A stretch of 64,000 nt of DNA, from contig JBLXFH010000003.1 of assembly GCA_048262255.1 (NCBI GenBank), positions 558,001 to 622,000 of the forward strand, written 5' to 3'. The translations under genes were made by a program, and so were the position numbers. The stretch is from JABMNT01 sp048262255. GTDB lineage: Bacteria; Pseudomonadota; Alphaproteobacteria; Rhodospirillales; Casp-alpha2. Numbering within the stretch: the first letter of the stretch is position 1; the number at the start of each line of letters is the position of its first letter. Of the stretch, positions 43,900 through 52,216 are shown in pieces. Below the pieces are notes generated by a model that was not told the DNA's origin, did no database searches, and worked only from the letters and a program-made list of their open reading frames with translations.

Positions 43900-44715
43900 T
43901 TAGTTGCCGGTTAGTTTGTAGATTCCACGCTGTCCTGGAACGGGCTCGAACTTGTTCGTGATGCCGAGCACCGTTTCCGCACCGCCTAAGAAAACAACCC
44001 CATCCTCAGGCAGCATTTTGGCAATGCGCTCAAGGATATTTTTCTTCATCTCCTGATCGAAATAGATGAGCACGTTTCGGCAAAACACCACATCAAATTT
44101 GCCCAGGGAAGAAAAATCATCCAGCAAATTAAAGACCCGATAGCGAACCATGTCGCGTATGGCCTGCTTAATTTGCCAGTGTTCACCTTCCTTATCGAAA
44201 TACTTCACCAACAATTGAATAGGGAGGCCCCGCTGGACTTCAAACTGGCTGTACTGGCCGGCGATTGCGCGATCAAGAATATCCTTGGAAAGATCTGTGC
44301 CGATAATTTCAGTACGCCAGCCTGTCAACCGGGCTGCTGCTTCCTTCAAAAGGATTGCCAGCGAATAGGGTTCCTGACCACTGGATGCGGCAGCACACCA
44401 GACCCGAAGTGATTTTTTGGCTGCGCGCGCTGAAATCATGTCCGGCAGGATAATGTCACGAAACAAATCGAACGGCTTCACATCCCGGAAAAAGAAAGAC
44501 TCATTCGTTGTCATTGCTTCTGTTACATCAACCAGCAGCGCTTCCGTGGAGGCCGTTCGGACCTTTCGAACGATATCATCGAGATCACTAAGACCATGCT
44601 TTCGCGCCACAGGCAGTAGGCGGCTTTCCAGAAGATAGGATTTGTCATCGCCCAGAACGAGACCGGAACGGTCTCTCAGTATCTTGCGAAGCAGGTCAAA
44701 ATCTTCTTGTTTCAT
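43900..44715 (-). CDS. cheR: Chemotaxis methyltransferase CheR
   Basis: 271 residues. SAM-dependent methyltransferase for chemoreceptor glutamates. N-terminal helical domain MKQEDFDLLRKILRDRSGLVLGDDKSYLLESRLLPVARKHG; SAM site LRVWCAAASSGQEPYSLAI with the following GTDLSKDILDRA and DVVFCRNVLIYFDQEMKKNI. Its ATG overlaps the cheB stop by ATGA (44712-44715). Convergent with ctrA across 24 bases. Confidence 0.97.
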   Translation of the reverse strand: MKQEDFDLLRKILRDRSGLVLGDDKSYLLESRLLPVARKHGLSDLDDIVRKVRTASTEALLVDVTEAMTTNESFFFRDVKPFDLFRDIILPDMISARAAKKSLRVWCAAASSGQEPYSLAILLKEAAARLTGWRTEIIGTDLSKDILDRAIAGQYSQFEVQRGLPIQLLVKYFDKEGEHWQIKQAIRDMVRYRVFNLLDDFSSLGKFDVVFCRNVLIYFDQEMKKNILERIAKMLPEDGVVFLGGAETVLGITNKFEPVPGQRGIYKLTGN

Positions 44716-45878
44716 GCCTTGCCCTTAATGGCAAAATTATTGATGTAACCGGATATCTCATTTAAAGGCAAAATGGCGCTGCAGATATTCAGGGCAGCCG
44801 TCGCACTTGGCATCCCCCAAACCACACTGGTTTTCTCATCCTGAACAATTACCGTACCACCTGCATCTGCAACGACTTTTGCTCCGCGGCTCCCATCAGA
44901 CCCCATGCCGGTCAGGACGACAGACAGCACCCGCCCGCCGTAGACTTCCGCAACGCTTCTGAACATCGGGTCAACAGCCGGTCGACAGAAATTTTCGGGA
45001 GGGTTTTGGTTGAGTCGCAGGACTTTATTTACACCTTTGGCCTCGACAGTCATATGGTAATCCCCCGGCGCCAGATAAATATGACCGGGTTCAATTACCT
45101 GTCCATCCACAGCTTCCGTACAAACCCGGTCGACGGTTGACGAAATATGCTTGGCCAGAATTGTCGTGAATGCCGGAGGCATATGCTGGGTGAGCAAAAT
45201 GGGGGTTTTCACGGTTGCAGACAAGTTTTTAAGAACACCAAAAAGCGCCTGCGGCCCTCCGGTCGAACTGCCAATCGCAATAATCTGAGGTGGAACCCTG
45301 GCTGGTGAGGGCTTTAATTGATAGTTTCCTGCAGCCGTTGCAAGCTTAGACTTTCCAGGCGATGAAACCGGTGCTCCAACCGCCTGACCGGTCTGGTGAC
45401 GTCGTCCCCGCAAACGCGCTGCGCCAAGCGCTTTGATCTTGGCAATGATCCCATCGCGAAATTCGCTGGCGCCACCAATTTCGGAAGTGGATGTCGGTTT
45501 GGGCACATAATCAGCTGCGCCTTTTCTCATTGCTTCAATACTGATCTCGGCATTCTGCAGGGTCAGCGTGGATGCCATAATAATTTTAACATCCGGTTTA
45601 ATGGCCAAAAGCTTTGGCAAAGCCGTCAATCCGTCCATTACAGGCATTTCTATATCCAGGACAATAACGTCAACTCCTCCGGATTCCAGCCGTTTAACAG
45701 CCAGTTCCCCATTGCTTACAGAAGCGACGACATCAATATCCGGTTCGGAATCAATCATCCTCTTGATGAGCCCGCGTATGACGGCAGAATCATCAACCAG
45801 CATGACCCGGATATTTGTACCGGCATCCGATGTGTTTGCGCCATCGCCCAGCGCGCCACGTGAGGAGGTTGGAATCAA
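44712..45878 (-). CDS. cheB: Chemotaxis methylesterase CheB
   Basis: 388 residues. Deamidase/methylesterase for chemoreceptors, activated by phosphorylation. Receiver with Asp75 in VIVLDIEMPVMDGLTALP; catalytic domain triad Ser in IAIGSSTGGPQALF (204/205), His232 in ILLTQHMPPAFT, Asp328 in VLTGMGSDGSRG. A long poorly conserved linker (about 140-195) joins the two. It follows cheY by 15 bases and overlaps cheR by four bases, so they form one transcript. Confidence 0.97.
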   Translation of the reverse strand: MIPTSSRGALGDGANTSDAGTNIRVMLVDDSAVIRGLIKRMIDSEPDIDVVASVSNGELAVKRLESGGVDVIVLDIEMPVMDGLTALPKLLAIKPDVKIIMASTLTLQNAEISIEAMRKGAADYVPKPTSTSEIGGASEFRDGIIAKIKALGAARLRGRRHQTGQAVGAPVSSPGKSKLATAAGNYQLKPSPARVPPQIIAIGSSTGGPQALFGVLKNLSATVKTPILLTQHMPPAFTTILAKHISSTVDRVCTEAVDGQVIEPGHIYLAPGDYHMTVEAKGVNKVLRLNQNPPENFCRPAVDPMFRSVAEVYGGRVLSVVLTGMGSDGSRGAKVVADAGGTVIVQDEKTSVVWGMPSATAALNICSAILPLNEISGYINNFAIKGKA

Positions 45879-45893
45879 GATAACCCCACTCTC

Positions 45894-46259
45894 TTAAAGA
45901 AGGCCGACCTGAGAAAACTTAGTTTGGATAATTTCGCTGTCAAAGGGTTTCATGATGTACTCATTGGCCCCGGCTTCAATTGCTTTCTGAATATGTTCGA
46001 TATCGTTTTCCGTCGTACAGAAAACAACAATAGGGGCGCCCCCACCCGGAAGTGCCCGCAATTCAACAAGATATTGCAACCCATCCATCACTGGCATATT
46101 CCAGTCCAGAAGGACGGCGTCGGGAAGTTTTTCTTTGCACACATCCAGGGCTTCCTGGCCATCCGCTGCTTCCAATGTCTCGAAGCCCAGCTCCTGCAAA
46201 ATTTTCCGTGCGACCATACGAATAACTTTGGAATCATCGACAATTAGACAAGATTTCAT
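45894..46259 (-). CDS. cheY: Chemotaxis response regulator CheY
   Basis: 121 residues, receiver only, with Asp52 in AVLLDWNMPVMDGLQYL, an N-terminal DD pair in CLIVDDSKVIR, Thr in FCTTENDIEH, and Lys in YIMKPFDSEI. Expected to bind the motor switch when phosphorylated by the adjacent CheA. It lies 172 bases after cheA on the same strand and 15 bases before cheB. Confidence 0.95.
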   Translation of the reverse strand: MKSCLIVDDSKVIRMVARKILQELGFETLEAADGQEALDVCKEKLPDAVLLDWNMPVMDGLQYLVELRALPGGGAPIVVFCTTENDIEHIQKAIEAGANEYIMKPFDSEIIQTKFSQVGLL

Positions 46260-46431
46260 CGCTAGGTATTATCTTTCTATTCAGCATTTAAAGAGTCTGC
46301 AAACAACGCTTGCACTCAGAAAACTAAAAACACAAAGAGCGCTCAGAGATTATGAAGGCCCCAGTCAACTTGCGCAAGATAGGTTCGAGGAAATTAAAAC
46401 ATTCCTTCCGTTTTACGCCCGAAAGCCTTTC

Positions 46432-49398
46432 TTAGTCTTCAGAACGTATCGCCATTGCAACCGTTTGCGCCAGACTTGACACAAGGGCTTCACGGTCAAA
46501 CTTGGCGACATAGTCGTTATATCCTGCTTTGCGTCCGCGGTTCAAATCACTTTCAGATGCATTGCCGGATAGAGCGACCATTGGTGTCCTTTGCCAACGC
46601 GGATCTCCGCGCACAGCTTCCGCAAATTCAAATCCGTTCATACCCGGCATTTCAATATCACTGATAATCACATCAAACTTGATGCCCCGCTCCCGTAACT
46701 GCAAAGCGGCATCAGCAGATTCAGATGTGACCACTTCCCAGCCCGCAACCGATAGCAGCGGAGAAAGTAAATTGCGGAAGAACGGGCTGTCATCAACCAG
46801 CAAGGCCCGGCGTCCACTGTTTGAATCACGCAACGTGGATGCATCGGCTGAACCGAACCAGTCCGAAAACGCCTGAGTTAGGAAATAACCCGCATCGATA
46901 ATATCCGTAGCTTTTCCGGCGACAACGGCACTGCCCACAAGACCAACAGCGTCTGTTGCCAGTTCAATTTTCAAGCGATCTTCAACAATATCGACGATTT
47001 CATCGACCACAAGCCCCATGGAACGCTCCTGATCCGTAAATACGAGGATCGGTTGCCGGCCTTCCGTTTTCCACTCATATGTTTCCTCGAATGAAATAAG
47101 AGGCATTAACTGCCCACGGTATTGGACCATAACCTGCCCGTGCGACGCTTCTGTTGTCGCCATATCGATTTCTTCCAGTCTGGCGACAAGCGCCAAAGGC
47201 ACGGCCTTCAATTCGTTCGCACCAGCGCGGAACACCAGCAGGGATGTTTTCTCGTCTGAAGCGCTGCTGGAAACGTCAGAGTCACTATCCGATGCCATAT
47301 CATTTGATCCCAGTTGTCCGGCGGCCGTCGCAATTCCATTGGGATCCAGAATCATAATCACACTGCCATCCCCCAGAATCGTGTTCCCGGAATAGAACGT
47401 GATGTCGCGAAGAATGGGTGCAACCGGTTTGACAACGATTTCTTCCGTATCAAAAACCCGGTCAACAATGATCCCGAATGTATTGTTTCCAACCTGGGTG
47501 ACAACGATAAATAACTCATCATCTTCACTAATAGCGGCGCCGTCGTTTTGCTCTGGCGCACTGTCCGTCTCAACGACCATATCTTCGCTATCGGGCTTGG
47601 TAGCCGCAGTCAGATTTTCTTCCTTTGTATCGACATCTTCCAAATTCAAAAGGTTCTTCAAAGAAATTAATGGTAACAAACGGTTACGCAATCTCAACAC
47701 TGGCGAGTCATTGATCATCTCAATGGCGTTATCCGATTTAATCGACGCCCGGACCAGTTCCAATACGCTGATTTGCGGTATGGCAAAACGCTCTTCACAA
47801 CATGCGACGATCAGTGCCGATACAATCGCAAGGGTCAGCGGAATCTTAATAGTGAAAGTTGTACCTTTGCCTTCAACCGATTTCAATTCAACCGTGCCGC
47901 CAATTTTTTCGATATTGGTCCGCACCACATCCATGCCGACGCCACGGCCGGAAACGCTGGTGATTTTCTCGGCGGTCGAAAAACCGGCTGCAAAAATATA
48001 TTGCTGAATTTGCTGATCGCTCATGGCATTCAGCTCGGCTTCCGTAACCAGTCCATTATCCAGACACTTTTGGCAGATCCGCTCCATATTCAGGCCCCGA
48101 CCATCATCCGCAATCTGAATGATAATATGTCCCCCTTCATGGAAGGCGTTTAAAGTGATGGTGCCCTTGGCCGGTTTGCCCGCTGCCGTCCGGTCTTCAG
48201 GCCCTTCCAATCCATGGTCGGCCGAATTTCGTACCATGTGCGTCAACGGATCCTTGATCAACTCAAGAACCTGACGGTCCAGTTCCGTCTCTGCTCCAAG
48301 CATGACCAGATCAATTTGTTTGTTCGATTCAAGAGACAGATCACGGACAATTCGGGGAAGTTTGGCCCAGGCATTACCGATCGGCTGCATTCGGGTTTTC
48401 ATCACCCCTTCCTGCAAATCCGAAGTGATGTGGCTCAAGCGCTGTAACGGTACAGTAAATTCACTGTCGTCCATTCCCCGGACCATTTGTAGAAGCTGGT
48501 TGCGGGTCAGCACCAGTTCACTGACAAGAGTCATCAGGTCTTCAAGTACGTCTACATTTACTCGAATACTGGACTGGGCAACGGAAGATTCTTTGCTCGC
48601 GGCTTTTTCCACTTTCTTGGACGGACCGGGATCCTTTTTAGATACGGCTGGAACACTGCTTTCAACAGCGGGAAGTGGTTTTTCGCCCTCGCTTTCACGT
48701 TCCGCAGCCATTTCCGCATTCATTTCAGCCTGAGTTGCCGCCGCAATTCCGGCCGCCTCGGCTTGCTCGACTTCATCAAGAAGCTCTTGCGCAATCGGCG
48801 CACCAAAATCATTTGTCTTCGGAGCTGCTGGCGCTTCACCTTCGCCAGCCATTTGCTCGTCCGAAGCAGCAGCAACCCCTGCGGACTCTGCCGCCATGAC
48901 TTCGTCCAGCAATTCCTGGGCAATGGGCGCGCCAAACTCATTTGTTGATGGAGATGCATCACCTGCTGGCTCTGCCGCCGGTGCTTCCGGGGTTGCCGCA
49001 GCCGCAGGGGCAGCTCCAGACCGACCTTCAGCCATGGCGTTCATTTCATCAATAATTTCACGGTCTTCACCTTCAGGCTCTTCACCTGTAGATTCCAGTT
49101 CCGCCAGCAAATCACGAATGGTATCAATACAGCGTAAAATCAGGGTTACCGCTTCCGGTGTGACCTCCAGCGCGCCGTCGCGGAATTTCCCAAGAATGTT
49201 TTCTCCGGCATGTGCAACAGATTCCAGCCGGGGCAAACCGAGGAATCCGCAGGTCCCTTTGATGGTATGGACCAAACGAAAAATATTACCCAAGATTGCT
49301 TCATCTTGGGGGTCCTGCTCGAATTTCACCAACTCAACGTCAATAACCGCTAAGCTCTCCGACGTCTCCGTCAAAAATTCTGTTAACAGGTCATCCAT
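46432..49398 (-). CDS. cheA: Chemotaxis kinase CheA with extra CheW domain and receiver
   Basis: 988 residues. HPt with phospho-acceptor His44 in RLVHTIKGTCGFLG; a long linker (about 125-265) containing a tandem repeat; dimerisation domain about 270-340; ATPase with MVRNSADHGLE (N box), IADDGRGL (G1) and GRGVGMDVV (G2). A CheW-like P5 domain follows (ALIVACCEERFAIPQISVLELVR). Then comes a second CheW-like domain (TSLLVFRAGANELKAVPLALVARLEEID), and a receiver with Asp in VIISDIEMPGMNGFEFAEAV. No separate cheW is present, so one CheW function may be built in. Similar CheA-CheW-REC layouts occur in Rhodospirillales. Confidence 0.95.
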   Translation of the reverse strand: MDDLLTEFLTETSESLAVIDVELVKFEQDPQDEAILGNIFRLVHTIKGTCGFLGLPRLESVAHAGENILGKFRDGALEVTPEAVTLILRCIDTIRDLLAELESTGEEPEGEDREIIDEMNAMAEGRSGAAPAAAATPEAPAAEPAGDASPSTNEFGAPIAQELLDEVMAAESAGVAAASDEQMAGEGEAPAAPKTNDFGAPIAQELLDEVEQAEAAGIAAATQAEMNAEMAAERESEGEKPLPAVESSVPAVSKKDPGPSKKVEKAASKESSVAQSSIRVNVDVLEDLMTLVSELVLTRNQLLQMVRGMDDSEFTVPLQRLSHITSDLQEGVMKTRMQPIGNAWAKLPRIVRDLSLESNKQIDLVMLGAETELDRQVLELIKDPLTHMVRNSADHGLEGPEDRTAAGKPAKGTITLNAFHEGGHIIIQIADDGRGLNMERICQKCLDNGLVTEAELNAMSDQQIQQYIFAAGFSTAEKITSVSGRGVGMDVVRTNIEKIGGTVELKSVEGKGTTFTIKIPLTLAIVSALIVACCEERFAIPQISVLELVRASIKSDNAIEMINDSPVLRLRNRLLPLISLKNLLNLEDVDTKEENLTAATKPDSEDMVVETDSAPEQNDGAAISEDDELFIVVTQVGNNTFGIIVDRVFDTEEIVVKPVAPILRDITFYSGNTILGDGSVIMILDPNGIATAAGQLGSNDMASDSDSDVSSSASDEKTSLLVFRAGANELKAVPLALVARLEEIDMATTEASHGQVMVQYRGQLMPLISFEETYEWKTEGRQPILVFTDQERSMGLVVDEIVDIVEDRLKIELATDAVGLVGSAVVAGKATDIIDAGYFLTQAFSDWFGSADASTLRDSNSGRRALLVDDSPFFRNLLSPLLSVAGWEVVTSESADAALQLRERGIKFDVIISDIEMPGMNGFEFAEAVRGDPRWQRTPMVALSGNASESDLNRGRKAGYNDYVAKFDREALVSSLAQTVAMAIRSED
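48715..48945 (-). repeat. Tandem repeat in the CheA linker (2 x about 43 codons)
   Basis: Residues 152-184 and 195-228 of CheA repeat: T-N-(E/D)-FGAPIAQELLDEV followed by a matching alanine-rich tail (MAAESAGVAAASDEQ / EQAEAAGIAAATQAE). The period is 43 residues (129 bases). The invariant part FGAPIAQELLDEV is likely to be helical and could be a docking motif. Confidence 0.85.
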
Positions 49399-49637
49399 AC
49401 CCTTGTTCTCCTTAAAGCATTACCCGCATGGCAAACGCAATTTCAATTCCATACTCTAGCTCGTGCGGAGCATTTCAGCCCGCTCGGATACCCGCCCTGC
49501 ACAATACTGACGAACCCAGTACTTACATTACAGCGATCACATTACAGTGCAATGTCTGCGATGTTAACAGAAGTAAAATGTTATTTTAACGTTTTTATGT
49601 TTCACTGTGTAATCTTGGTTTTTTGTGAATATTCACC

Positions 49638-50279
49638 CTATTTGACCAAGACACATGCAATTTGAACTGTTTCACTTGATTCGGCAACCTCCAATGCCCC
49701 CCCACCCGCCTTCGCCAACTCTTTGGCGAAATAGGCGTGAACGTTCCGTGCCGTCAGAAAATCACCCACGGTTTCCGCATTCAAAGCCCTATTCAGGTCT
49801 TCCGAAACACGCACATTGACACCACGGGCTTCCACAGCAATCCCCATTCCGCGGTCCAGTGGAGCGGCATGGGCCTGGATATGCCCGCCACGCGGCAGAC
49901 AGTCGTTTGCGATGAGCATCAAATTGGCGAGCAATTTGCCGCTCAACGATTGCAAAGCAGGCGCAGTCCCCTCAAACCGCAGCGTATTCCAGGTGATTTG
50001 AATTTTTTTCTCAGCCAAATAAGCTTCAACAAGCTCACGTAAATCTTCGCCCGACATTGGGCTGTCCTCGCCGCCCGCCGATCCGAATGCCAACCGAAAG
50101 AAAGTCAGGCGCCGGGTAATTTGTTCGGCGCTTTTTTCCATCAATTCCAGGGGAGCGGAAATATTGTTTTGATCCTCGTTCAGCAGCTCGATACCTGCAC
50201 TAACCGCCCCCGCAGCCCCGGCAAGGTCATGGCAAAGTCGTGAACAAAGAAGTTGGGACAGACGTAAATCAGAATTCAT
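49638..50279 (-). CDS. chpT: Histidine phosphotransferase ChpT
   Basis: 213 residues. ChpT passes phosphate from CckA to CtrA in the alphaproteobacterial cell-cycle relay. It has the dimerisation/HPt helices with LSQLLCSRLCHDLAGAAGAVSAGIELL, where the His of CHDL is the likely phosphotransfer residue. A degenerate ATPase-like C-terminal domain (about 75-213) lacks ATP motifs. It is encoded 239 bases after the start of cheA on the same strand and close to ctrA, tying chemotaxis and CtrA control together. Confidence 0.9.
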   Translation of the reverse strand: MNSDLRLSQLLCSRLCHDLAGAAGAVSAGIELLNEDQNNISAPLELMEKSAEQITRRLTFFRLAFGSAGGEDSPMSGEDLRELVEAYLAEKKIQITWNTLRFEGTAPALQSLSGKLLANLMLIANDCLPRGGHIQAHAAPLDRGMGIAVEARGVNVRVSEDLNRALNAETVGDFLTARNVHAYFAKELAKAGGGALEVAESSETVQIACVLVK

Positions 50280-50465
50280 TTCATACCTTCAACAATTGAC
50301 CGGGCGACTTATTGCCCAGATTTCAATAGTGCACATCTGGCTTATATAATGCTTAATAGGGCGCACTCGGACCCCTTGTAGCCGATTATAGACGCATCAA
50401 CCACTTGCAAGTCGATATTAAGGTTTTAAACAGTACAAATTGTCGCTTTCGCTATGACCATATCC

Positions 50466-50486
50466 CGTGGTATACATAATCCCACG
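50466..50486. promoter_or_regulatory. Inverted repeat upstream of fds operon
   Basis: CGTGG (50466-50470) and CCACG (50482-50486) are separated by 11 bases, about 55 bases before the fused FdsG-FdsB start. TATACATAAT inside it could be part of a promoter -10. This might be an operator for a regulator such as the LysR-type activators seen with other formate dehydrogenases. No regulator gene is adjacent. Confidence 0.3.
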
Positions 50487-50539
50487 AAATAAAAAGTGCC
50501 GTTTAAGGCCGGAAAACAAATGAAAACAGAGGCTCGAAT

Positions 50540-52216
50540 ATGTCGGACACTATGGAAAAAACGCAGACGAAGTCTAAAAACAAGTCAAAGCGCTACCAGC
50601 TCAAAGGCCGCCAGGTTACAGATACAGCGCTAGGCGAGATTCAAAATCTGCTGGGTGACCGTTCCCGTCAGGCTGATCTGCTGATCGAGCATCTGCATCT
50701 GATTCAGGACCATTACAAACATGTGTCTGCCGAGCATATGGCAGCCTTGGCCAAAGAAATGCGTCTGGCCATGACGGAAGTCTACGAAGTGGCAACCTTT
50801 TACCATCACTTTGATGTTGTCAAAGAAGGTGAAGAGGCACCAGCCCCGCTGACGGTTCGCATTTGTGACGGCATCGCCTGTGAAATGGCGGGCGCCACAG
50901 CCCTCAAGCAGAACCTGCTCACGAAATACGGGGCTGGCGTTCGTGTCATTGCCGCCCCCTGCGTTGGGGCCTGTGATCGCGCACCGGTTGCCGTTGTTGG
51001 CCAAAATCAGGTCCATAACGCCAACGCCTCGCTGGTCGATGAAGCGGTTGATACAGGAGCCGTCGAACCGCAACAGGTCACTTACACGGACTTCGCCGCC
51101 TATCAAGCCTCGGGCGGCTATGGGGTCTGGAAAGCCTGTCTGGAGGGCTCAAATGAACGGGCCGCTGTCTGTGAAAGTGTTGATGCTTCCGGCCTACGCG
51201 GCCTTGGCGGCGCGGGCTTTCCGACTGCCCGCAAATGGAGTTTTTTGAACAACACGCCGAAACCCCGTCTCGTCGCCATTAACGCCGACGAAGGCGAGCC
51301 TGGAACCTTCAAGGATCGCTTCTGTCTGGAAACAGATCCACACCGGGTCCTCGAAGGGGTCCTCATCGCCTCATGGGCTGTTGAAGCGGATGCCGCCTAC
51401 ATCTATTTGCGCGACGAATATCCGCATATTCGCAATATTCTGCTGCTTGAAATCGCCAAGCTTGAACAGGCGAACCTGTGCGGCGGCATTAAAATTCATT
51501 TACGCCGGGGTGCCGGGGCCTATATCTGCGGTGAAGAATCGGCCATGCTGGAAAGTATCGAAGGCAAGCGTGGCCTGCCGCGCAACCGCCCGCCCTTTCC
51601 GGCCCAACGCGGCCTGTTTGGCCGACCGACGCTTATTAATAACGTCGAGACCATGTTCTGGCTGCGCGATATCGTCGAAAAAGGACCCGAGTGGTATCAG
51701 GATCAGGGCCGACCGCATTTCTTCTCGGTATCGGGCCGGGTCAAGGAACCGGGCGTCAAACTGGCTCCGGCCGGCACCACCGTCAACCAGCTGATCAACG
51801 ACTATTGCGGCGGCATGGCTGACGGCCACAGCTTTTTCGCCTTTTTACCGGGTGGCGCGTCGGGCGGCGTTCTACCCGCCGATAAAGGTGATGTGCCTCT
51901 CGATTTCGGCTCATTGGATGAATACGGCTGTTTTATTGGATCATCAGCGGTTGTCATCTTCTCGAAGGATGACGACATAAGGGATATCTGCAAAAATCTG
52001 ATACACTTCTTTGAAGATGAAAGTTGCGGCCAATGTACGCCGTGCCGGGTCGGTTGTGAAAAAATGTTGAAACTGATCGACAAGCCGGTCTGGGATCAGG
52101 CCCTCATTCAGGAGCTCAGCGATACCATGCGCGATGCCTCCATTTGTGGTTTGGGGCAAGCGGCACCCAACCCTGTTTTAAGTGCAATCCGGTTTTTTGC
52201 GGAGGACGTGGCATGA
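50540..52216 (+). CDS. fdsB: NAD-dependent formate dehydrogenase, fused gamma and beta subunits (FdsG-FdsB)
   Basis: 558 residues, usually encoded as two genes. The N-terminal part (about 25-150) is the FdsG/NuoE thioredoxin-like domain with the 2Fe-2S Cys pattern CDGIACEMAGA... CVGACDRAP. The C-terminal part (about 210-555) is FdsB/NuoF with NAD/FMN sites GLRGLGGAGFPTARKWSF and NADEGEPGTFKDR, RGAGAYICGEESAMLESIEGKRG, and the 4Fe-4S set ESCGQCTPCRVGCEKM. It transfers electrons from formate to NAD+ in the cytoplasm. Its stop overlaps the fdsA ATG by ATGA. Confidence 0.95.
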   Translation: MSDTMEKTQTKSKNKSKRYQLKGRQVTDTALGEIQNLLGDRSRQADLLIEHLHLIQDHYKHVSAEHMAALAKEMRLAMTEVYEVATFYHHFDVVKEGEEAPAPLTVRICDGIACEMAGATALKQNLLTKYGAGVRVIAAPCVGACDRAPVAVVGQNQVHNANASLVDEAVDTGAVEPQQVTYTDFAAYQASGGYGVWKACLEGSNERAAVCESVDASGLRGLGGAGFPTARKWSFLNNTPKPRLVAINADEGEPGTFKDRFCLETDPHRVLEGVLIASWAVEADAAYIYLRDEYPHIRNILLLEIAKLEQANLCGGIKIHLRRGAGAYICGEESAMLESIEGKRGLPRNRPPFPAQRGLFGRPTLINNVETMFWLRDIVEKGPEWYQDQGRPHFFSVSGRVKEPGVKLAPAGTTVNQLINDYCGGMADGHSFFAFLPGGASGGVLPADKGDVPLDFGSLDEYGCFIGSSAVVIFSKDDDIRDICKNLIHFFEDESCGQCTPCRVGCEKMLKLIDKPVWDQALIQELSDTMRDASICGLGQAAPNPVLSAIRFFAEDVA

